A stretch of 50,753 nucleotides of DNA. Source: Acidobacterium sp. GTDB lineage: Bacteria; Acidobacteriota; Terriglobia; Terriglobales; Acidobacteriaceae. The first letter of the stretch is position 1, and the number at the start of each line of letters is the position of its first letter. The position numbers and the translations under genes were made by a program. Under the pieces are notes generated by a model, which saw only the letters and a list, made by a program, of their open reading frames with translations, was not told where the DNA came from and searched no databases. The stretch covers positions 1 through 50,753 of the forward strand of contig DAHUYD010000073.1 of the NCBI GenBank assembly GCA_027315385.1, read 5' to 3'. Shown in pieces: positions 44,913 through 50,753 of the stretch.

Positions 44913-47441
44913 ATGAGCATCTCCACACCGGCTTCTCGTCTGGGCTTGATGAAACGGTGTCGTCTGCCGTTGCTCGTCGTCTCCGTGTCTTTGCTTTCCG
45001 CTCTGCTCGCATCTCCGCTGACAGGTTGCGGAAACGCGCATGGCACAACAGTCTCACAGAAGAGCGTAAAGTCGATTGGCGTTGCGCCCGCAACGGCGAA
45101 TATGGCGGTGGGCGCCACGCAGCAGTTCACGGCCACCGCGACCTACAACGACTCGACGACCGCCAACGTCACGTCGATGGCGACGTGGACGACCGCGAAC
45201 TCGGCTATAGCCACTGTCAGCTCAAGCGGGATGGTCACCGCCATCGCAGCGGGCACCACCACCGTTACCGCTTCGCAGAGCGGCGTCAGCGGGACAGCAT
45301 CGATCACAGTAGCGGCAAGTGCGCCGACGCTTAAATCCATCGCGGTCACGCCCGCCTCGCCCAGCATCGTTACGGGCGCCACGCAGCAGTTCACGGCCAC
45401 CGCGACCTACAGCGACGGTTCTACGGGAAATATCACGTCGCAGGCGAGCTGGAGTTCTTCGAATCAATCCATCGCCACAGTAAGTTCCAGCGGACTGAGT
45501 ACCGGCGTGGCGGCGGGCGCCGCCGTCATCACGGCCACCCTCAATGGCGTGAGCGGTACGGCTTCGCTCACCGTCACGAGTCCCGTGGCAACACTGGCCA
45601 GCATCGCGGTTACTCCGTCGTCGCCGAGCATCGCCGCGGGCGACACCCAGCAATTCACGGCGACGGGGACGTATAGCGATGGTTCGACTGCCAACGTGAC
45701 GTCACAGGCAAGCTGGAGTTCCTCGGATAAGTCAGTCGCAACTGTTGACTCCAGCGGACTCGCAACCGGAGCGTCAGCCGGTTCCGCCAAAATTACGGCG
45801 ACCTTGAGCGGCATCACCGGCTCGGCATCGCTCACGGTGACAGCGGCCACGGGCGGGGGCGGCGGCGCCGTGGATATCACCACCTGGCACGTGGACAACA
45901 ATCGCAGCGGCCTGAATTCCAACGAGACCACGCTGACGCCCGGTACCGTCAATCCTTCGAGTTTCGGGAAGCGCTTCTCGTACATCTTCAACGGCTATGC
46001 GTATGGCGAACCGCTGATCGTGTCGAACCTGACGATCAACGGCGCGAACCACGATGTGCTCTACGTCGCCACGGAAGCCGACATGGTGTACGCCTTCGAC
46101 GCGGACAACGGCAGCAGCACACCGCTGTGGTCAACATCGTTGCTGAATTCCGGAGAGACGCCCCTGACGAATGGCGCTATCAAGCCGTATGAAGGGGTCA
46201 CATCGACGCCGGTCATCGACCTCAGCAGCAACACCATCTACGTGGTTTCAGAACAGCAAACCGGCTCCGGGGGAACGTTCCGCCTGAATGCGCTGAGTCT
46301 GCTTACGGGCAAGCCGCAGATCCCCGCGGCGACGATCACCGGATCAGTCTCCGGCAGCGTCGCCAAAAACGACACACTTACGACGAGCTGCGTGCAGCGG
46401 GCGGCTCTGCTGCTGGCGAACGGGAATATCTATATCGGGGTGGGCGGCTGCCCGGCCGGCTGGCTGTTCGCCTACAATGCCTCCACACTGGCGCAGGTCG
46501 CGGTGTGGAATGCGAGCCCCAACCAGGCCGGGGTGGGCCCGTATGCCAGCGCGGGCGGCGTATGGATGGGCAGTGGCGGTCCCGTCGCCGACAGCAACGG
46601 CAACATTTACATCGTCACCGGCAACGGCCCGTGGGACGGCAAGACGGCGTGGGGCGACTCGGTCATCAAGTTCAGTCCATCCCTGCAGATCGAAGATTCG
46701 TTCACTCCGGACGCATATGAGTACCTGGACTGCGCGGATGTCGACTTTGCCGCAGGCGGGCTGATGATGATCCCAGGCACAGCGGATATCGTGGCCGGCG
46801 GCAAAACCGGCCGCGTGTATCTGCTCAACGGCGGCAATCTGGGCGGAGAGCACACGAACGACACGGGAGCGCTGGACCGGGTGTGGTTCGAGTCGGACCT
46901 CTCCCCACCCTACACATCGCAGCCGTGTCCCTATATGTCCGGCAACCCTACGGGAGAGATCAGCTCGTACGAGATCTTCGGCACCTCGGCGTATTTCAAC
47001 GGCTACGTCTACCTGGGGATCAGCCCAACGGGCTCCAGCACGGTCGCGCCGGTGCGGCAGTTCGCATTCAGCGGCAGCAGCAACACGCTGACGCCCGGCG
47101 CCTACAGCGGGCCGGCGTCTGAGGACCAGCCCCTGAACACCCGCGGCACGACGCCTTTCATCTCTTCGAACGGCAACCAGGATGGCATCGTGTGGATGAT
47201 CAACGAGGGAGTTCCGCTGCAACAGGGCACGCCGACGGCGGCCACGCTCTACGCGTATGACGCGCAGAATTTTCCCGACCAGATCTACAGCAGCAGCACG
47301 AACTCCGCGGACGTTCCGGGCTACGGGATCAAGTTCACCTCGCCGGTGGTCGCCAACGGGAAGGTCTATATTTCCACCGGCCACGATCCGACAACGGCAG
47401 CGAATCCGCGGGGCGAGATCGACGTGTACGGAGAGAAGTAG
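44913..47441 (+). CDS. lipoprotein with three bacterial Ig-like (Big_2) repeats and a PQQ-like propeller
   Basis: From the ATG at 44913 the protein has 842 residues. A lipobox ASPLTGC places the acylated Cys at about 39. Three Big_2-type Ig repeats of about 88 residues follow (DNA 45073-45335, 45337-45597 and 45600-45845), each with the core GATQQFTATATYSDGST...ASWSS. A Gly-rich hinge leads to a large propeller with HDVLYVATEADMVYAFDADNG and NIYIVTGNGPWDG, resembling PQQ-type beta-propellers. No catalytic residues are recognised. It is probably displayed at the cell surface for adhesion or binding. The upstream open frame to 44832 lacks a ribosome site. Confidence 0.85.
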   Translation: MSISTPASRLGLMKRCRLPLLVVSVSLLSALLASPLTGCGNAHGTTVSQKSVKSIGVAPATANMAVGATQQFTATATYNDSTTANVTSMATWTTANSAIATVSSSGMVTAIAAGTTTVTASQSGVSGTASITVAASAPTLKSIAVTPASPSIVTGATQQFTATATYSDGSTGNITSQASWSSSNQSIATVSSSGLSTGVAAGAAVITATLNGVSGTASLTVTSPVATLASIAVTPSSPSIAAGDTQQFTATGTYSDGSTANVTSQASWSSSDKSVATVDSSGLATGASAGSAKITATLSGITGSASLTVTAATGGGGGAVDITTWHVDNNRSGLNSNETTLTPGTVNPSSFGKRFSYIFNGYAYGEPLIVSNLTINGANHDVLYVATEADMVYAFDADNGSSTPLWSTSLLNSGETPLTNGAIKPYEGVTSTPVIDLSSNTIYVVSEQQTGSGGTFRLNALSLLTGKPQIPAATITGSVSGSVAKNDTLTTSCVQRAALLLANGNIYIGVGGCPAGWLFAYNASTLAQVAVWNASPNQAGVGPYASAGGVWMGSGGPVADSNGNIYIVTGNGPWDGKTAWGDSVIKFSPSLQIEDSFTPDAYEYLDCADVDFAAGGLMMIPGTADIVAGGKTGRVYLLNGGNLGGEHTNDTGALDRVWFESDLSPPYTSQPCPYMSGNPTGEISSYEIFGTSAYFNGYVYLGISPTGSSTVAPVRQFAFSGSSNTLTPGAYSGPASEDQPLNTRGTTPFISSNGNQDGIVWMINEGVPLQQGTPTAATLYAYDAQNFPDQIYSSSTNSADVPGYGIKFTSPVVANGKVYISTGHDPTTAANPRGEIDVYGEK
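45073..45845 (+). repeat. three tandem Ig-like coding repeats
   Basis: Three direct coding repeats of about 260 bases lie within the lipoprotein gene. Units two and three are the most alike and share long identical protein blocks such as SWSS, TATLNGVSG/TATLSGITG and SLTV. Unit one is more diverged, which suggests duplication of units two and three after the first split. Such arrays can change copy number by recombination. Confidence 0.8.
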
Positions 47442-47543
47442 CGCAGAACAGGGAGCCCGGGCTTCTCCGCGACCGCCGCCGATGCTGGTCCACCGGCAAC
47501 GGTCTATAGTGGAAATCGAAGATTTCCGACGGGAGAGAGCCCT

Positions 47544-49103
47544 CTGGCCTGCGACGACCTCAGAGACTGGATCAAGACCCTCGACAAAGCCGGCGAATTG
47601 CGGCGGATTCGCGTGGAAGTGGATCCGATTCTCGAGATGGGCGAGATCGCCGACCGCGCGGCGAAATCCAGAGCGCCGGCCCCCGGCGGTCCCGCGCTGC
47701 TCTTCGAGAACGTCAGGGATTATCCCGGCTCGAGCGTGCTGATGAATCAGTTCGGCAGCGAGCGGCGGATGAAGCTCGCGCTCGGGGTGGATTCGCTGGA
47801 CGAGATCTCGGGGCGTATCCGCGCGCTTCTGGAGGTGAAATCTCCTGAAGGCTTCCTGGAAAAGCTGAAGATGCTGCCGATGCTCGCCGACATCGGCAAA
47901 TACTTCCCCAAAACCATCGCCGCGAAAGACGCGCCGTGCAAGCAGGTCATCCGCCGCGAGGGGTTCAGTGTGCTCGACTTTCCAGTGCTGCAGACCTGGC
48001 CGCTCGACGCGGGGCGCTTTATCACGCTGCCCTGCGTGATCACCCGCGATCCGCGCACCGGCAGGCGCAACATGGGCATGTACCGCATGCAGGTCTACGA
48101 CGGACAAACGACCGGCATGCACTGGCAGCGGCAAAAGAACGCCGCCGAGCATCTGCGCGAGCGGCTGCGCGCGGCGGCGGGAGGCGCATCGTCGCGGGTA
48201 CACGCCATGGCCGAGACGGCGGGGGGCATCGCCAATCTCGCCGTCACGAACCTCGACGCGGGAAAGAACCGCCTGGAAGTGGCCGTCGCGATCGGCACCG
48301 ATCCCGCGACGACATTTTCCGCCATCGTTCCCGCGCCTCCGGAGGTCGAGGAATTCCTCATCGCCGGTTTTCTCCGGCAGCAGCCGGTGGAACTGGTGAA
48401 ATGCGAAACCGTGGATCTGGAGGTTCCCGCGCATGCGGAAGTGGTGCTGGAAGGCTATGTGCGCCTGGACGAGCTGCGTCCTGAAGGCCCCTTCGGCGAC
48501 CACACCGGCTTCTACACCATGCAGGAGGACTACCCGGTCTTCCACATCACGTGCATCACGCACCGCCGAGATCCCATCTGGCCGGCTACTGTCGTCGGCA
48601 AGCCGCCCATGGAAGACGCCTGGATGGGCAAGGCGGTCGAGCGCATCTTTCTGCCGCTCTTCCGCCTGACGCTGCCGGAGATCGTCGACATCAACCTTCC
48701 CGTGGAGGCGGTGTTCCACAATCTGATGATCGTGTCGATCCGCAAGAGCTACGCGGGGCACGCGCGCAAAGTGATGAACGGGGTGTGGGCGATGGGCCAG
48801 GCGATGTTCACCAAGTGCATCATTGTGGTGGACGAGGACTGCGACGTGCAGGACCTGCGCGAAGTCACGCTCCGGGTGGCCAACAACATCGACCCCGAGC
48901 GGGATATCCAGTTCACGCTTGGACCCGTCGATTCGCTGGACCACGCCTCCCGCCTGGCGAATTACGGGAGCAAGATGGGCATTGACGCCACTCGCAAGTG
49001 GGCCGCCGAAGGCTTCACGCGCCCATGGCCGCCGCTGATTGAAATGGACGCTGTTACGAAAGCCCGGGTCGACAACCTGTGGAAGAAGCTCGGCATCGAT
49101 TGA
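47544..49103 (+). CDS. UbiD-family prenylated-FMN decarboxylase
   Basis: UbiD enzymes use prenylated FMN to (de)carboxylate aromatic or alpha,beta-unsaturated acids. The motifs GEIADR, RRNMGMYRMQVYDGQTTGMH, EGYVRLDELRPEGPFGDHTGFY and IVDINLPVEAVFHN are present. The conserved family start DLRDWIKTLDKAGELRRI is encoded upstream of the first usual start codon (TTG 47598). The only in-frame initiator is CTG at 47544, with GGGAGAG six bases upstream, giving 519 residues. The TTG would delete this segment. A TATAGT -10-like box lies near 47504-47509. The UbiX partner that makes the cofactor is not in the window. The substrate is unknown. Confidence 0.9.
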   Translation: MACDDLRDWIKTLDKAGELRRIRVEVDPILEMGEIADRAAKSRAPAPGGPALLFENVRDYPGSSVLMNQFGSERRMKLALGVDSLDEISGRIRALLEVKSPEGFLEKLKMLPMLADIGKYFPKTIAAKDAPCKQVIRREGFSVLDFPVLQTWPLDAGRFITLPCVITRDPRTGRRNMGMYRMQVYDGQTTGMHWQRQKNAAEHLRERLRAAAGGASSRVHAMAETAGGIANLAVTNLDAGKNRLEVAVAIGTDPATTFSAIVPAPPEVEEFLIAGFLRQQPVELVKCETVDLEVPAHAEVVLEGYVRLDELRPEGPFGDHTGFYTMQEDYPVFHITCITHRRDPIWPATVVGKPPMEDAWMGKAVERIFLPLFRLTLPEIVDINLPVEAVFHNLMIVSIRKSYAGHARKVMNGVWAMGQAMFTKCIIVVDEDCDVQDLREVTLRVANNIDPERDIQFTLGPVDSLDHASRLANYGSKMGIDATRKWAAEGFTRPWPPLIEMDAVTKARVDNLWKKLGID

Positions 49104-49157
49104 TGCCTGGGCCTGCTCTCCGGCCCAATTTCCGCAGGTTTACAGGAAAGACCGATC

Positions 49158-49955
49158 TTGCTTTCAAGTCCTCGTTCAGCGCTGGTGCTGGCCTTTCTGG
49201 CCGCTCTGCTGGTACACCCGCTCCGCGGTCAAACCGAGACCCCTTTCGAAGACTTCTCCCTGCGCAATGGCTGGTCCGTGTTCACCGAATACTCTCCGGA
49301 CTCGACGCATATCTTCCTCGGCATCGCGCAGGACCGCGAATTTCTGTCGCTTGGGCTGGCCTATCACCATCGCCTGGTGCTCAATCGCGTGTGGGAACTC
49401 GCCTGGACGCCGGAGGTTCGCCCGCTGATGGCCGAGAGCGACCCGGTTCGCAGCAGCGAAAACTACAACGTCTGCGTCTTCGCCAACGGCAACACCAATC
49501 AGCCGTGCACGCCCATGGCGGGCTACTCGATCTTCGTTCCCCGCCAGCCGGTCATCAGCCCTTCTCCGCAGTCGTCGAACCAAACCGGCTCGGTCGCCGG
49601 CCAGCCTTACTTCGAGGACTACACCTACCACTACAGCCGCCGCTGGAGCTGGGTTCCCGGGCTGAGCCCGATCGGTTTTCAGGGCGCGTTCTTTCCCCGC
49701 CGTTCCGTCCAGCCGCTTCTCGAGGTCTCAGGGGGTTTCGCCGCTTCCCTGCGCGATATCCCCCTCTTCGACACTTCGGCGCTGAATTTCACCTTTTCCT
49801 TCGGAGCCGGGGTCCGCTTCTTTCATACTCCGACCCACGCCACGGAACTGGAGTTCCGCGTGCAGCACTTCTCGAATGGCTATCTGGGCACGGCCAACGA
49901 TCCGGGCATCGACTCGCGCATGCTCCGCCTGAGCTATGTGTGGGGATCGCGCTGA
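49158..49955 (+). CDS. outer-membrane lipid A deacylase-like protein (PagL-type)
   Basis: The 265-residue protein has a signal peptide (about 1-24, ending PLRG) and a small barrel-like pattern of alternating aromatic and polar residues. ELEFRVQHFSNGYLGTANDPGID near the C-terminus resembles the HxSN active-site region of PagL 3-O-deacylases; here His237 and Ser239. The catalytic acid is not clearly placed. PagL removes a 3-O acyl chain from lipid A in the outer membrane. The start is TTG at 49158 with AGGAAAG upstream. It follows the UbiD gene by 54 bases. Confidence 0.6.
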   Translation: MLSSPRSALVLAFLAALLVHPLRGQTETPFEDFSLRNGWSVFTEYSPDSTHIFLGIAQDREFLSLGLAYHHRLVLNRVWELAWTPEVRPLMAESDPVRSSENYNVCVFANGNTNQPCTPMAGYSIFVPRQPVISPSPQSSNQTGSVAGQPYFEDYTYHYSRRWSWVPGLSPIGFQGAFFPRRSVQPLLEVSGGFAASLRDIPLFDTSALNFTFSFGAGVRFFHTPTHATELEFRVQHFSNGYLGTANDPGIDSRMLRLSYVWGSR

Positions 49956-50099
49956 TTCCTCACTCCGCAGCCTCCATGCCGCAGAAGCTGCGAACCGCAC
50001 CGCTCGTGAGAGGCTTTTTGCTCCGCGCACCCAAAGGTAACATCCGGCCCTCAAATCCATCTCCCCGCATTCACCGCGTTCCATCTAAACTGGAGATTC

Positions 50100-50753
50100 A
50101 TGGCTCATCTTCAGGAGCAGCTGGACGAGATCACCACCCGCACCCGGACGCTGGTGCAGCCGGAGCGCCTGGCCATCGGCGAGCGTTCGATTGAGGAGCT
50201 CTTTGCCACCGGCATCGAGCAGCGCATCCTGCCCGTCGGCGCCACCGCGCCCGATTTCGCGCTGCCTGATTTCTCCGGCAAGCTGGTCCGCTCTTCTGAC
50301 TTGCTCGCCCTGGGCCCTCTGATCCTCAACTTCTTCCGCGGCCGCTGGTGCCCGTACTGCATTACCGAGCTGGAATGCTGGCGCGACCGCTACCCTGCTC
50401 TGCGCGAGCGCGGCGCGCTGGTGGTGGGCATCTCGCCGCAAACGCAGCGGCAGTCCGACTTCACCGCCAGCCAGCACTCGATTCCCTTCCCCATCCTCAC
50501 CGACCAGGGCTGCGCCGTCGCGGAACAGTTTGGCCTCGTCTGGAAGCTTCCCGACTATCTGCGCAGCTACTATCTTGGCATCCTGGTCAACATCCCGTTC
50601 ATCAACGGGGATCCGAGCTGGAAGCTGCCGCTGCCGGCGACTTACGTGCTTGGCCCCGGCGGGAAGGTCGTCTACGCCGAGGCGCATGCGGATTTCCGCG
50701 TCCGCCCCGAACCGGAAGACGTGCTGCGGGTACTGCCGGCGTTTGCGCGGTCC
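50100..50753 (+). CDS. peroxiredoxin-like (AhpC/TSA/redoxin) protein, 3' truncated by window end
   Basis: An open frame of 218 codons from the ATG at 50100 runs to the last base without a stop. After a helical start of about 45 residues, GATAPDFALPDFSGKLV and LILNFFRGRWCPYC (Cys84, Cys87) mark a thioredoxin-fold peroxiredoxin of the AhpC/TSA type, with LVVGISPQT, FPILTDQG and ATYVLGPGGKVVY following. Such proteins reduce peroxides or thiols. The CPYC pair is closer to bacterioferritin-comigratory/redoxin relatives than to typical 2-Cys AhpC. GGAG lies four to five bases before the ATG. The gene is incomplete here. Confidence 0.85.
   Translation, partial: MAHLQEQLDEITTRTRTLVQPERLAIGERSIEELFATGIEQRILPVGATAPDFALPDFSGKLVRSSDLLALGPLILNFFRGRWCPYCITELECWRDRYPALRERGALVVGISPQTQRQSDFTASQHSIPFPILTDQGCAVAEQFGLVWKLPDYLRSYYLGILVNIPFINGDPSWKLPLPATYVLGPGGKVVYAEAHADFRVRPEPEDVLRVLPAFARS

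Noticed and set aside
47598-47603. TTG 47598 as the UbiD start
   Set aside because: It would remove the conserved N-terminal helix that is clearly encoded just upstream in the same frame.
46344-48944. An 866-codon open frame on the minus strand opposite the lipoprotein and UbiD genes
   Set aside because: It covers two well-supported genes in antisense, has a repetitive His/Arg/Val composition typical of GC-rich shadow frames and matches no family.

Overview
The window is GC-rich and tightly packed. It looks like a chromosomal segment of an Acidobacteriota (Terriglobia-like) bacterium. This is inferred from gene content: two very long TonB-dependent receptors with an N-terminal carboxypeptidase-regulatory (Oar-like) domain, a CadC-type winged-helix regulator fused to a periplasmic beta-propeller, an ASPIC/UnbV FG-GAP protein paired with a TPR protein, and an Ig-like/PQQ-propeller lipoprotein. 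No insertion sequence, phage, CRISPR array or rRNA gene was seen.

Layout. (1) 83-329: tRNA-Gly and tRNA-Cys on the minus strand behind a clear promoter, then a 459-base gene-free stretch with short repeats. (2) 747-12398: mostly housekeeping genes: secA, cutA, a phosphohexomutase, an FtsB-like divisome protein, murA, a DinB-fold protein, an orphan LytS-type histidine kinase, ribA (GTP cyclohydrolase II) and ppk1. (3) 12448-20915: a flavin amine oxidase, a GntR/FCD regulator, a paired palindromic operator, then a TonB-dependent receptor and an S9 prolyl-oligopeptidase-type peptidase. This reads as a regulated peptide or amino-acid acquisition locus. (4) 21097-26598, minus strand: the most unusual region. 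A small secreted protein, a Rieske protein, a cytochrome b6/subunit IV-type protein carrying five fused cytochrome c domains, and an outer-membrane porin with one N-terminal c-heme (Cyc2-like) sit behind a perfect CRP-type palindrome. Together they could carry electrons between the cell surface and the quinone pool. (5) 26761-30093: ASPIC/UnbV and TPR pair. (6) 30292-40134: CadC-propeller regulator divergent from a TonB-dependent receptor followed by two secreted GH13 enzymes, a Sus-like alpha-glucan utilisation locus. (7) 40318-43683, minus strand: a tight operon GNAT - trmFO - purQ - PHP phosphatase with 4-base overlaps. (8) 43864-50753: a TPR protein, an Ig-like/propeller lipoprotein, a UbiD-family decarboxylase that seems to start at CTG, a PagL-like lipid A deacylase, and a peroxiredoxin-like gene that runs off the window.

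All calls come from reading the sequence; no database search was run. Family assignments rest on recognisable motifs and lengths. Functions proposed for the electron-transfer cluster, the operators and the leaderless starts are inference.
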